A DNA stretch of 20,786 nt, from the IMG/VR virus record IMGVR_UViG_3300024520_000582, positions 1-20,786 of that record, one strand, 5' to 3'. Positions 5,959 through 13,987 of the stretch are shown piece after piece. The stretch's first letter is position 1, and each line of letters starts with the position of its first letter. Under the pieces are notes generated by a model that was not told where the DNA came from, did not search any database, and was given only the letters and a program-made list of their open reading frames with translations. The translations under genes and the position numbers were made by a program. Source of the DNA: a virus.

Positions 5959-6297
5959 TTATGCCTCATCTTCACTTGGTAAATCATGGTCAATAGTACT
6001 TACGCTCTCGTAACTATCAGCGATTGCTTGCAACGGTTCACTAAGTGCAGGGTCTAAATTAAAATTAGACGATGACTTTATCCAATAAGCTTGGAGTCCT
6101 TCATCCCATCTAACTAATTGCCTGTAGTCCGTCCTCGTCATGTCAGGCATATCATTTCCATTACCATCTTGTGCAACAAGTTTATCATCAATAAAAGACC
6201 TTCCAATACTTTCATAATATCCCTTGCCTGCCATGAATACTTGAAGTTCTAAATCTATTAATTCCTGCTCAATTAAGCTTATATTTAATTTAATCAT
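5959..6297 (-). CDS. Small acidic protein in the fibre cluster, possible fibre chaperone
   Basis: This 112-residue protein lies between two fibre genes. It contains a mainly helical start (LIEQELIDLELQVFMAG), a middle with DYRQLVRWDEGLQAYWIKSS, and an acidic tail (LPSEDEA). Small proteins between fibre genes are often assembly chaperones or attachment adaptors, but nothing here proves that. No membrane segment or signal peptide is seen. Confidence 0.6.
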   Translation of the reverse strand: MIKLNISLIEQELIDLELQVFMAGKGYYESIGRSFIDDKLVAQDGNGNDMPDMTRTDYRQLVRWDEGLQAYWIKSSSNFNLDPALSEPLQAIADSYESVSTIDHDLPSEDEA

Positions 6298-6306
6298 GAT
6301 TTATCC

Positions 6307-8136
6307 TTAAGGGTTAATAGCAGAAGAGTAGACATCAAATCTAGCTAAGTCTGAGGTTATACTTAAAGCCGATTGTCCTAGATTTACCCAATGCCCAAAA
6401 GTGCCAGTTAATGAAAGTATTGTGCTTTTTAGCACTCCGTTCTCATAAAGCCTAGCCTCTGAGCCTTCCTTGACTAATCGGAGCGTTTTCATTCCTCCAG
6501 TCATCGAGTACCCTGTGAAATCGTTGTTATTTCCCTCTGCTGATGTCATTCTAAACTCATTACTACTCTTCTTTAAGAACTGCCTACCTGTAGTTCCAGA
6601 AAGAAGTCTAGCTCCAACACCTAACGCGTTAGTCATGTCAATTTCCCACTCATAGGTAAAATCCCCCGATTGTGGTTCGACTCCCGCATAATAATCATCC
6701 GAACCAAAACGAATAACGTTAGATGATCCTGCAATGACTGAGGCTTGATTAGACGGATTAGACTGAGTTAAATTAACTCCGCTTGTGCCGTGGTCTATCA
6801 TGTCCGACACTAGAGGGTCAACACCATAAGCCACATCGACACCACCAGTAGTGGAAGTTATTTTAAATGATTGTGTAGGTAACGCCATATGCTCTACTGT
6901 AATTTGTAAGGTATCCTCAACGCTCTCCCCCACATCAATAGAACTAACAACGCATTTTATGTCAGCGAATGAGTCGGGATCACCTATATTTCCAGCATAA
7001 TCAACCGTCACAGTGCTACTCGTTGCGCTTCCGTTTATAGTCGCGTCAGTCGTTCCCGTTACCGTCCATGAATAAGTTAAGTCGGGCGCGTTTGAATCAA
7101 CCGTGGCGGTGTATACCTCGGAATCTGTAATATTTACAGGAGTTTGACCGCTAACAACTACGGAGTTTAAAAAGCCGAAACTAGAAACAAAAAACATTTT
7201 TGTTATGGGCTTAGAAACTAAAGCGTCATATTCTGCGCGCGTTCCCAACCATCCAAAATCAATCTCGTTTGGACTGGCAGGATCTGAGAAAATAGCGTCG
7301 TCGTTTATCGTCGCAATATCAGCGGCGTTTGTTGATATTCCGCTTAAATCTTGGTCGCCTGTATTTGTTCCACTCGTGTTTGAAAGCCTCGTTTCATCCG
7401 CTAAAGGATAAGATCTCTTATCGGTATTTAAAGAGATAGCCGCATTTTGAGTGATCTGCTCGCCCTCAATCAATATTACTGCCGTCTCTAAGTCAGATAT
7501 ATCTGTCTCGATTCCGCTTAAATCTTGATCGCCTGTATTTACTCCGCTTTGATTATCAATGACGATAATTTGTGAAGCGGTGACAAACTTGTTTACCGTT
7601 GCTGAGTCGTCTAAGTCATCTGGATTAATTATAACCGCGCCAGTTTTGGTATTGACTGAATCAACCGTATTTACTTGTGCGCCCGCTTCAATTCCTGCAA
7701 GCTTGCTTATGTCGCCCGCCGTAGTGTACTTATTTAATTGTGTTGAATCATCAATATCATCGGTATCTAAAACGACTATTCCCGTTTGCCCATTTACGGA
7801 GTCTACGTCTGCGCTAACAATTTCCCAACCTGCATCTTTACGCGCGTATTGGCTTCCATCTTCGGGAGCTTCGGGGAAAGTGACCTTATCCGTATTCAGT
7901 GCAATGGCTGAATCTTGCGCATCTTGCTGATTCTTTAAATCTATTTGGTCGGAAAGTGTTCCTGTAATTGTTCCCCAAGTTCCACCGCTTCCCGCAGGAC
8001 CTGTCGCGCCACGGATGCCAACGCCCTCAATAGTTATCGTTTCAATCGTCTCGACCGTGATTACTTCAGTCGCTACATTGTCAATGGTTATAACTTTAGG
8101 CTCGATATTATCAATCGTGATTATTTGAGAAGACAT
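6307..8136 (-). CDS. Modular tail fibre protein
   Basis: This 609-residue fibre is built of modules. Residues 1-37 repeat a strand motif (IITIDN, VITIDN, VITVET, ITIEG). About 39-52 are collagen-like (GIRGATGPAGSGG). About 55-290 hold repeated fibre units: SVNGQTG/SVNTKTG with DDLDDS, NTGDQDLSGI twice, and SLNTDK twice with short coiled-coil heptads. Around 300-325, GTRAEYDAL...MFFV is a motif common in phage fibres. About 335-420 resemble an Ig/PKD-like domain (LTYSWTVTG). The C-terminal part of about 150 residues is a LamG-like head (DFTYEWEIDM, RLYENGVLKS). The repeats suggest a trimeric shaft with a receptor-binding tip. It starts one base after the preceding gene's stop. Confidence 0.85.
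   Translation of the reverse strand: MSSQIITIDNIEPKVITIDNVATEVITVETIETITIEGVGIRGATGPAGSGGTWGTITGTLSDQIDLKNQQDAQDSAIALNTDKVTFPEAPEDGSQYARKDAGWEIVSADVDSVNGQTGIVVLDTDDIDDSTQLNKYTTAGDISKLAGIEAGAQVNTVDSVNTKTGAVIINPDDLDDSATVNKFVTASQIIVIDNQSGVNTGDQDLSGIETDISDLETAVILIEGEQITQNAAISLNTDKRSYPLADETRLSNTSGTNTGDQDLSGISTNAADIATINDDAIFSDPASPNEIDFGWLGTRAEYDALVSKPITKMFFVSSFGFLNSVVVSGQTPVNITDSEVYTATVDSNAPDLTYSWTVTGTTDATINGSATSSTVTVDYAGNIGDPDSFADIKCVVSSIDVGESVEDTLQITVEHMALPTQSFKITSTTGGVDVAYGVDPLVSDMIDHGTSGVNLTQSNPSNQASVIAGSSNVIRFGSDDYYAGVEPQSGDFTYEWEIDMTNALGVGARLLSGTTGRQFLKKSSNEFRMTSAEGNNNDFTGYSMTGGMKTLRLVKEGSEARLYENGVLKSTILSLTGTFGHWVNLGQSALSITSDLARFDVYSSAINP
7337..7540 (-). repeat. Repeat pair coding for NTGDQDLSGI in the fibre shaft
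   Basis: Positions 7337-7366 and 7511-7540 are 30 bases long and identical except for one base (G versus A). Each encodes the end of an S-G-x-NTGDQDLSGI fibre unit. Near identity at the DNA level, against a more diverged surrounding shaft, suggests recent duplication or exchange of fibre units. Confidence 0.75.
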
Positions 8137-8137
8137 C

Positions 8138-8533
8138 TTAAGAGCTCGCGCTTAGTTTAAATTCGATCTTTCCCTGCAAAAATACTTCTGTTTTTGAATC
8201 AGCGTCTGTGAATCTAATATCATAAGAGCCAAGATTATCAGCGGTTAATACTCCGCTTGTAGTCGCTTCTATAACTAGCTGAAATTGACCGTTTACCGCG
8301 TCACTGACATAAAAGCCCGTTGTTTCATTATCACCAACTTCGGCAAGGGAAACTAATGAAGTCCCGTCAGCTTTTAAGATCGTCCCCGTGATAGTGATAT
8401 TAGTTAAGTCTATAGGCGTTTTTACATTCGCGGTACAAGACTCAACCGTGATCGCTTTGACCCAATAAGAATCAATATTAACTTGTGTTCCCTTATTGCT
8501 TGATGTAAAATTAAATTCTCTTGGATCGCTCAT
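8138..8533 (-). CDS. Baseplate-upper-protein-like beta domain protein
   Basis: This 131-residue, all-beta protein has the pattern of small Ig-like or BppU N-terminal domains found beside fibre genes. An opening strand is followed by CTANVKTPIDLTNITITGTI, LKADGTSLVSL, GQFQLVIEAT, LGSYDIRFTDADSKTEVFLQ and GKIEFKL. Such domains attach receptor-binding proteins to the tail tip. It overlaps the upstream gene by ATGA (8530-8533) and is followed after one base by the fibre gene, which agrees with an attachment role. A distinct Ig-like decoration protein remains possible. Confidence 0.62.
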   Translation of the reverse strand: MSDPREFNFTSSNKGTQVNIDSYWVKAITVESCTANVKTPIDLTNITITGTILKADGTSLVSLAEVGDNETTGFYVSDAVNGQFQLVIEATTSGVLTADNLGSYDIRFTDADSKTEVFLQGKIEFKLSASS

Positions 8534-8913
8534 TTTTTAGCCTCTTTAAGTTCTTTTAATAAAACAAGCATGTAGTCAGTTTTTGCACTCTCTCGCACGT
8601 TGTTTTTTTCTTGTTCGTGAATCATCTCAGAATGGTCTTTAATTAGCTCGGATAACTCTTCAATTATTTTAGTTTGCCCAGAATTAAGGCGGTAAGTTAA
8701 TTGATCGCTATTGTAAACCTTTTTGTCTATCTTTTCGTTAGTTTTTTTTAGTTCATTTTCTTGGAGTATGTTTACCGCTTCGTTTCTTTCTATTCGATGA
8801 CTTAACGCACCCCATGCACTGGCACAAGAAAATACTGAGAGGATAACAAACCCTACATTTTTAACCGTGAAAACTTTTTTATCTGTTAGTGGCGTATCTG
8901 AAGGATTTGGCAT
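8530..8913 (-). CDS. Membrane-anchored coiled-coil protein (holin or spanin candidate)
   Basis: This 127-residue protein has one hydrophobic segment at about residues 18-36 (VGFVILSVFSCASAWGAL). It follows a short basic stretch, so the N-terminus is probably cytoplasmic. About 90 residues of charged, coiled-coil-like sequence follow (RIERNEAVNILQENELKKTN, IIEELSELIKDHSEMIHEQE), ending in KELKEAKK. One N-terminal helix plus a long coiled coil is the layout of inner-membrane spanins and of some small phage membrane proteins. No endolysin lies beside it, so the lysis link is only an inference. The ribosome binding site is weak. Confidence 0.65.
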   Translation of the reverse strand: MPNPSDTPLTDKKVFTVKNVGFVILSVFSCASAWGALSHRIERNEAVNILQENELKKTNEKIDKKVYNSDQLTYRLNSGQTKIIEELSELIKDHSEMIHEQEKNNVRESAKTDYMLVLLKELKEAKK

Positions 8914-8970
8914 TTTTGTTAGTTCCGTTAGTTTTCTTTTAAGTTAAGTTAATTTTGGCACTTTTGCAAG

Positions 8971-10035
8971 TTAAGGAGTGTAATACTCTGACACCGCAGG
9001 AAGTCCCGTATCTATATATAACGTGTTTGATATTCCTAATATTGTTTCTTCTCCTGTCGCGTATCCAGTTATCGCTTTTGGGTGAGCCTCTGAAAACACA
9101 ACCACATCAACGCCATTGTTATCAATTAAGAATAGTTCATCATAATCATAAGAAGGAAATCCGAATCCTGTAGATGTAAGTCTTGAGCTAATTGATTTTG
9201 CTCCTGCATCACCTAATGAAACTAAATTACCTAAAGAATCGTTAATTCCTTTTGAGCCCGCAAGTATTTGACTTCTTAAAACTAAATTATCTTGCTCTAC
9301 GGAATAGGTTGCGGAGTCTTTAACCTCAAATCCCGCATTAATAAACCTCACTCCCGTTAAATCTTGTGTGTTTACAGTGTCGTTTATATAATTAGTTTCG
9401 GCTAAAGCTAAAGAGGTTGAAGAGCTACCATTCCACCCGTTCCTTAATCCACTTACAACAAAACGCGTGGGATTGACGTTATATACGTAACTTTGATCTA
9501 GACCTGTTTTTAGCACCCACCCAACACAAAATAAATCAGTTAATTCCAATAAAACTAAATGAATTGTATCAAGTTCTTCTAAGCCTATTCTATGCCCTGT
9601 TATAGGATTTCTAATAAATCCTAAATCTTTTCCTGTTGCAACCTCTAAAGCCCCTAAAGCGTCACTATTCCAACAGGGAACACCACCGTAAGGAAGTGAA
9701 GTGTTCACTGTGTCACCCAAAAAACTAGTGGTATTATCCAGCCAACCTATCCATTGATGAGTCCCCCCACCATCCATGATAGCTTTAAAATTAGAGTAGT
9801 CGCTTCTTAGCCATTCGTGAAGAGTGTTTATTATCTCAAATAATTTCTCTTGATCGCGTAAAGAATATCTAATATCCCAAACGCCCATCGTCGATGACAA
9901 GATAGGAGCTCTATGAAACTTAAATAAAGCCTCTTTTTCTTTGAACGCTAAATAAAGCTCATCAATTACCCACGACGTACGATAATTTTGAATGTTATTC
10001 CAATCAATACCACTATCAACCCAACGCGAAGCCAT
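8971..10035 (-). CDS. Unrecognised distal tail protein candidate
   Basis: This 354-residue protein starts at ATG 10035, overlapping the previous stop as TGATG. The N-terminal third is rich in tryptophan and aromatics (WVDSGIDWNNIQ, WVIDELYLAFKEKE, LHEWLRSDYSNF, HQWIGWLDNT). The C-terminal half is beta-rich with many short glycine/aspartate turns, ending in LYIDTGLPAVSEYYTP. I do not recognise the family. Its position after the tape measure, and before the fibre genes, suggests a tail-tip or hub structural protein. No peptidase motif is seen. Confidence 0.7.
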   Translation of the reverse strand: MASRWVDSGIDWNNIQNYRTSWVIDELYLAFKEKEALFKFHRAPILSSTMGVWDIRYSLRDQEKLFEIINTLHEWLRSDYSNFKAIMDGGGTHQWIGWLDNTTSFLGDTVNTSLPYGGVPCWNSDALGALEVATGKDLGFIRNPITGHRIGLEELDTIHLVLLELTDLFCVGWVLKTGLDQSYVYNVNPTRFVVSGLRNGWNGSSSTSLALAETNYINDTVNTQDLTGVRFINAGFEVKDSATYSVEQDNLVLRSQILAGSKGINDSLGNLVSLGDAGAKSISSRLTSTGFGFPSYDYDELFLIDNNGVDVVVFSEAHPKAITGYATGEETILGISNTLYIDTGLPAVSEYYTP

Positions 10036-10619
10036 CAGCCTACACCAATCCCCGCTAAGTAAGCATCAGCAAGATAATCTGAGCCCTCTGCATCTGCATA
10101 AATAATCTCATTTATATAAAACTTAGCTGAAGCAAATTTCTTTTGGCGCACGTTTACATCTACGGTTAAAACTGTTCCAGCGTTGTCGATTATGTCGCAA
10201 AGGAAAATAACACCGCTTGCACTCGTTGCCGTTGCCTTTACTTTGAGCCTTACTTTAGTATCACCGCCACCGCCTGCGGGTTTGATGGCTAGCCAAACAG
10301 TGTCACCGCTTGTATTGGTCAAACCTTCAGCCGTGAGTATATCACCGACAGCACCAGCCACACCTGTGACGATTAGCGGCGTTGTAGTGTCCCAAATTTC
10401 AGCATCTGCGGGAACGACAAAAGCTGAACCATCCCAAACGACCTCAGAGGCGTTCCATTCTCCAGGAGTCACAGTTTCCGCTCCAAGTACTACCTTGAAA
10501 TCATTGTCGCCAAATTGCCTCTGACCCGCCGCTTGGCTTTGAGTTATATTCTCAACGTATGCCACTGTGTTAGCAATCTTTTTAACACTGCGGTCATCAA
10601 ATGTATTTATATCATTCAT
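10035..10619 (-). CDS. Unrecognised tail-associated protein
   Basis: This 194-residue protein starts at ATG 10619, where the upstream stop gives a TAATG overlap, matching other junctions here. A TTG at 10649 would add ten residues but overlap the previous gene by 31 bases. After a short helix (DINTFDDRSVKKIANTVAYV) the protein is beta-rich, with TTTPLIVTGVAG, DILTAEGL, VWLAIKP and TKVRLKVKATATSASGVIFL. No family is recognised. Likely a structural tail-tip component from its context. Confidence 0.68.
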   Translation of the reverse strand: MNDINTFDDRSVKKIANTVAYVENITQSQAAGQRQFGDNDFKVVLGAETVTPGEWNASEVVWDGSAFVVPADAEIWDTTTPLIVTGVAGAVGDILTAEGLTNTSGDTVWLAIKPAGGGGDTKVRLKVKATATSASGVIFLCDIIDNAGTVLTVDVNVRQKKFASAKFYINEIIYADAEGSDYLADAYLAGIGVG

Positions 10620-11497
10620 TAGTAAGGCCAAGTCGTATCTAAGCCCCAAGAGCCGAAGTCGGCGCGCTCATGGATTAGGCGTTCATAATAAACCGAGGCC
10701 GAAGCCGTTGCCAGTACTGCTCCAGCACCGTCTAATCTTACAGGCTCAACGGGTAAAGTCTTAGTTTTATTGCTTCTTATCGGAGTCGAAACACCCGCCA
10801 CAAGTTTATTATAGCCAGCGTCTAATATTTCAAGCTTAAAGCCTATAACCGTACCCGAAACATTCTCTTTAAAATTAGTCTTAAAAGCATAAGTCACATC
10901 ATATTCAACGTTTCCGAGGTCATCATAGACAACATCGAATCTATACTCTGAAAGCATTGCGCAATTTGCAGGTATTGAGATTCCAACAAGTGTAAAGGCT
11001 GAAGTATTAACTTTGCCTTTGTCTTTTGTTCGCGTTAAATCAAAACTTGATTGTCTTTTTACAATTACAATTTCATCATGTGGAATCTGAATTGACGGCA
11101 ATGGATTTGGCGCGTCTTTTGCAGAGTTGGCAACCGCTAAAGTTGGCGTGATCGTGTCGAACTCAGCGACCCTTGTGGTATACCATGTATTAAAAAATAC
11201 TTTTGTTTGAGGTGTTGCCCCGCCTTCAGTTCTCGAAGTGTTTCTAGGCACATAATCGAGATTAATTTTATATTGAGTTGGGCTTATTGCCTCTATTTCA
11301 AAATTGTCTAAAATTGATTGAGAATTAACTGGATGAGCTGAACCTGTTGTATAGGCTGCTATTGTCTCAACTTCTGAAAAGCTAGCTGGCGCTACATCAA
11401 GTATTAACATTACTTCTTCCGATATTGTAACGCCTTCATAGGCTCGCTCATAAGAAACGGGCAAAAGCCTTGAGAATCTGTCTACTTCCACGCTCAT
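10619..11497 (-). CDS. Unrecognised protein directly after the tape measure
   Basis: This 292-residue protein overlaps the end of the tape measure gene by four bases (ATGA). It is beta-rich with no obvious helix bundle (EVMLILDVAPASF, TQYKINLDYVPR, EIVIVKRQSSFDLTRTKDKG, YRFDVVYDDLGNVEYDVTYA). Genes at this place usually encode a distal tail protein, but I do not see the typical Dit/gpM sequence features. A tail-tip structural role is inferred from position only. Confidence 0.7.
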   Translation of the reverse strand: MSVEVDRFSRLLPVSYERAYEGVTISEEVMLILDVAPASFSEVETIAAYTTGSAHPVNSQSILDNFEIEAISPTQYKINLDYVPRNTSRTEGGATPQTKVFFNTWYTTRVAEFDTITPTLAVANSAKDAPNPLPSIQIPHDEIVIVKRQSSFDLTRTKDKGKVNTSAFTLVGISIPANCAMLSEYRFDVVYDDLGNVEYDVTYAFKTNFKENVSGTVIGFKLEILDAGYNKLVAGVSTPIRSNKTKTLPVEPVRLDGAGAVLATASASVYYERLIHERADFGSWGLDTTWPY

Positions 11498-12801
11498 AAT
11501 TGATTTACCTTAATTAATTGACTAGATCTATTTTCTTTCTTCATAAGTTGCAACATTTTATCTAATGTATTGGCTGACTTAATCTCATACTGATTCGCCT
11601 TGCCTGCTCCAATACTAGCCTCTGAAACACTGCCACGTTCTAAGACTCCGCTAGTTTGATAAGCGCCCGAAGCTGAGTTGAGTTGCTTTTGTTGTGCTGC
11701 TCGCTTGTCTTCTTCTTCCCATGTCTTAAAAAGTGAATCTTGAGCATCATTCTTTGTTTTGGCTTCTTCCTCTAATCGTTTCTGAATGTCACCCCTCAAA
11801 TCTGAAGCTTCTTTTTCCTTCGCTCCATGTCTCGAATCTGATTCAAAAGCGATTTGAGCGATAGTTTTTTCACCTGCGATTCTGTCAAGTATAAGTGTCT
11901 CGGCTTCTTTTTGCTGAGCTATAAAAGGATCTATTTTTTGAATACTTATAAGCGCCTCTTCCAGCTTCTTGATTGATTCTACTTGATCCTTGTAAGGGTC
12001 TTTATCTAAGTGAGTGCCGAGTTTATTAAACCAATCAAGTAGGTCGGCAGTTTTCTCTGAAGCTAAGCCCAAAGCAGGAGCCCAAAAAGTAGCTACATTA
12101 TCAGCTGAGTTTTTAAATGAGTTTGAAAGCCTGTTTTGAGCGTCGCCAAATTCTTTCAATTTCTTTACGTCTAAGCCTGCTCCTAGTGCTTTTTGCGCTA
12201 GTATCATAGCTTCGATTTCTTCACGACCCTTGCCAATAATATTGCCGAGCTTAAAAAATTCTTCCCCGCCTAATTCCATTTCTAGCCTAGTCCGCTCGCC
12301 TTCGTCCTCGACCTTACTGAGCGCATCAGATAACTCTAAAAACTGATCTATCGTGTCTAACTGCTTTATTTTCTCTAAGTCTAAACCAAGCATTTTTATA
12401 GCTTCAAACGATGCACCACCTTGAGTTAAGAAAGCTTCGCCTAACTTTTCTTTCATATTCTTCAAGCCTTCGTTGATGTCTTCAGTATCAACGCCAAACG
12501 ACCTAGCGACACCTTGAAGGGCTAAAAGCTCCTTTGTTGCAATACCTAACCGTTCCGCATACTTCTCAGTTTCTACGACACCTTTTGCTACTTCAGCGGT
12601 CAATATAGCTATTGCCGTAGTCGCTCCACCTATTAAAGCAGTCGCCGCACCTATCGCGCCGCCCCAATTATCTACTAGGGTACTGCTCCCCTTTACTTCA
12701 CGCGCAAACTCATTGACATCGTGAGTAGATTTTTCCATACTCTTTTCAAAGTCAGTTGAATCAAGCTTTAGCTTTACATATACATCTTCAGTTACTGCCA
12801 T
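11494..12801 (-). CDS. Tail tape measure protein (short)
   Basis: This 435-residue protein has tape measure features. The opening (YVKLKLDSTDFEKSMEKS) is followed by a hydrophobic glycine/alanine-rich stretch at about residues 46-76 (GGAIGAATALIGGATTAIAI). Long, mostly helical, charged segments follow to the C-terminus. KYAERLGIATKELLALQG and the EELGL-like repeats match tape measure proteins that pack along the tail lumen. It is short for the family. At about 1.5 angstroms per residue it would suggest a tail near 65 nm, an inference only. It follows the G/GT chaperone genes and overlaps the GT extension by 14 bases. Confidence 0.82.
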   Translation of the reverse strand: MAVTEDVYVKLKLDSTDFEKSMEKSTHDVNEFAREVKGSSTLVDNWGGAIGAATALIGGATTAIAILTAEVAKGVVETEKYAERLGIATKELLALQGVARSFGVDTEDINEGLKNMKEKLGEAFLTQGGASFEAIKMLGLDLEKIKQLDTIDQFLELSDALSKVEDEGERTRLEMELGGEEFFKLGNIIGKGREEIEAMILAQKALGAGLDVKKLKEFGDAQNRLSNSFKNSADNVATFWAPALGLASEKTADLLDWFNKLGTHLDKDPYKDQVESIKKLEEALISIQKIDPFIAQQKEAETLILDRIAGEKTIAQIAFESDSRHGAKEKEASDLRGDIQKRLEEEAKTKNDAQDSLFKTWEEEDKRAAQQKQLNSASGAYQTSGVLERGSVSEASIGAGKANQYEIKSANTLDKMLQLMKKENRSSQLIKVNQL

Positions 12802-13150
12802 TTTCTTTACCTTGTTTTATAAATGCTTGAGCTTGTGCTATTAGTTCGGAATCATCTTCGGGTATTGGTTCAAAAGGATTATTAAAAGCTTCTCGGAAAG
12901 TCACCCGACCCTTTGATATTACATTTATTAACCGCGCCGTTTCTGACTCGCCTTTCATCCATCCAATCGGAACGACTAAGGATCTCGCTCGCCAGTAATC
13001 CAATTCTTCTTTTGTTAGTTTCATTATCTCAGAAACTGACTTGTGCAAGTGTTCCGCTAAATCAAATTTAAAAGCTAACTCTCGATCATTCCTTAACCTG
13101 CTAACTTTATCCGCTAAATAACCGTAGTTCTCTAATTCAAATTCAGATAG
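12788..13150 (-). CDS. Frameshift extension of the tail chaperone (T-like domain of GT)
   Basis: This frame has no convincing own start. It is open without a stop from the A9 run at 13151-13159 down to the TAA at 12788, in the -1 frame relative to the G gene. A -1 slip adds 120 residues beginning LSEFELENYGYLADK to the first 131 residues of G, giving about 251 residues, close to the size of lambda GT. The middle (EIMKLTKEELDYWRARSLVV, then PIGW) resembles minor tail protein T-like segments. A TTG at 13048 could start an 86-residue product but has no good ribosome binding site. The end overlaps the tape measure start by 14 bases. Confidence 0.82.
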   Translation of the reverse strand, partial: LSEFELENYGYLADKVSRLRNDRELAFKFDLAEHLHKSVSEIMKLTKEELDYWRARSLVVPIGWMKGESETARLINVISKGRVTFREAFNNPFEPIPEDDSELIAQAQAFIKQGKENGSN

Positions 13151-13542
13151 TTTTTTTTTGACTCTATGGATTCTTCGGTCAGAATAAAATCATTAGCTTC
13201 AAGCGCAAGCCTTGAAATCTCATTAACTATATAAGGATCAATCTCGCCATTTGCTAAACCTTCAAAGCGTTCCTTTGAATCAATGACCTGTGCGCCAGTA
13301 AAATCATTTACCCAACTAAAGCGGATTAAGTCAAAAACATAATTGCTGGCGTTTGCCTCTTCAATAGTCAGCTTTTGATTTAGTATTCCATGCGCAAGCT
13401 GAGTCTTCAAAGCGTCTATGATACGCCATTCCGAGCCCGTTAATTTACGAAAATAAAAAGACTTATCTAAAAGCTTAGATTCCTTTTCAATAATCTTATT
13501 AAAATCAACGTTTGCTTTTTTTAGCTCATCATAGACGCTCAT
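13132..13542 (-). CDS. Tail assembly chaperone (G-like)
   Basis: This 136-residue protein is helix-rich, with IIDALKTQLAHGILNQKL, VFDLIRFSWV and NEISRLALEANDFIL, and an acidic C-terminal end. It sits between the tube protein and the tape measure, where siphophages encode gpG-type chaperones that coat the tape measure while the tail is built. The last codons read ESKKNYLNLN and stop, and the K-K-N codons are the A9 run used for frameshifting. Length is like lambda gpG. The sequence family cannot be fixed by eye, so the call rests on position, size and the slippery site. Confidence 0.8.
   Translation of the reverse strand: MSVYDELKKANVDFNKIIEKESKLLDKSFYFRKLTGSEWRIIDALKTQLAHGILNQKLTIEEANASNYVFDLIRFSWVNDFTGAQVIDSKERFEGLANGEIDPYIVNEISRLALEANDFILTEESIESKKNYLNLN
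13150..13159 (-). other. Programmed -1 frameshift site (A9C) for G/GT
   Basis: The minus strand has nine consecutive A's followed by C. In the G frame they read TCA AAA AAA AAC, giving the slippery heptamer A AAA AAC. A -1 slip changes AAC to AAA and continues in CTA TCT GAA TTT. The zero frame stops 16 bases further on, at TAG 13132-13134, while the -1 frame stays open for 121 codons. Transcript slippage on the homopolymer is an alternative with the same result. Confidence 0.85.
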
Positions 13543-13545
13543 AAA

Positions 13546-13968
13546 TTAAGCGCCTTCTGGTACGTAAGTATAAGTTGCGTCGTTATTCCAAGTGAACTCA
13601 ACTGTGGAACTCATTAAAGTCTTAACCTGGCGACCTTTTGAATAACTAGTCAAAACCGCGTTTCCAGTCTCGCTCTCGGGTGTTGCATTAGGTGGTGCGG
13701 AGATTGGAGAAGTGATTGTGAGTACGCCCTTCTCTTTGAGTAGCTGGCGAACGTTTACTTCGGGATCATGTAATAAAGTCAATGAAACCGTGCCGTTATC
13801 AATTAATTCATTACCTATCTTTTCCATTTCTGTTGAGCTCATGCAGACCGCGTCTTCCATTGATACGGTTGCACCACCATCTTGCACATCAGTAATGCAA
13901 ACGCCAGCGATATTTCCACTTGCACTTACAAAAGTTACGGTTGTTCCTTGTCCTTGTTTCTTAGCCAT
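13546..13968 (-). CDS. Major tail tube protein
   Basis: This 140-residue beta-rich protein resembles tail tube proteins. The start GQGTTVTFVSASGN leads into AGVCITDVQDGGATVSMED, and the protein ends in a strand-rich part with STVEFTWNNDATYTYVPEG. The middle, SLTLLHDPE, then VRQLLKEKGVLTITSPI, fits the long loop and helix of gpV-like tubes. It sits just upstream (in transcription) of the tail chaperone and tape measure, the normal place. The start has a CAGGAAAATAAA leader. The length fits small tube proteins. Confidence 0.82.
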   Translation of the reverse strand: MAKKQGQGTTVTFVSASGNIAGVCITDVQDGGATVSMEDAVCMSSTEMEKIGNELIDNGTVSLTLLHDPEVNVRQLLKEKGVLTITSPISAPPNATPESETGNAVLTSYSKGRQVKTLMSSTVEFTWNNDATYTYVPEGA

Positions 13969-13987
13969 TTTATTTTCCTGTTTTTAT

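Noticed and set aside
7559-7930. A 123-codon plus-strand open frame inside the fibre gene
   Set aside because: It is the complement of a clear, repeat-containing fibre gene, with low-complexity content and no ribosome binding site.
10183-10524. A 113-codon plus-strand open frame rich in serine, threonine, proline and valine
   Set aside because: It lies opposite a tail gene that fits the operon by direction and coupling. Its composition is what the complement of a beta-rich gene gives.
10035-10649. A longer form of the 194-residue tail protein starting at TTG 10649
   Set aside because: It would overlap the upstream gene by 31 bases. ATG 10619 gives a TAATG overlap like other junctions in this operon.
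12788-13048. A free-standing 86-residue gene starting at TTG 13048
   Set aside because: The same frame is open upstream to the A9 run, no good ribosome binding site precedes the TTG, and the size and place fit a GT frameshift extension.
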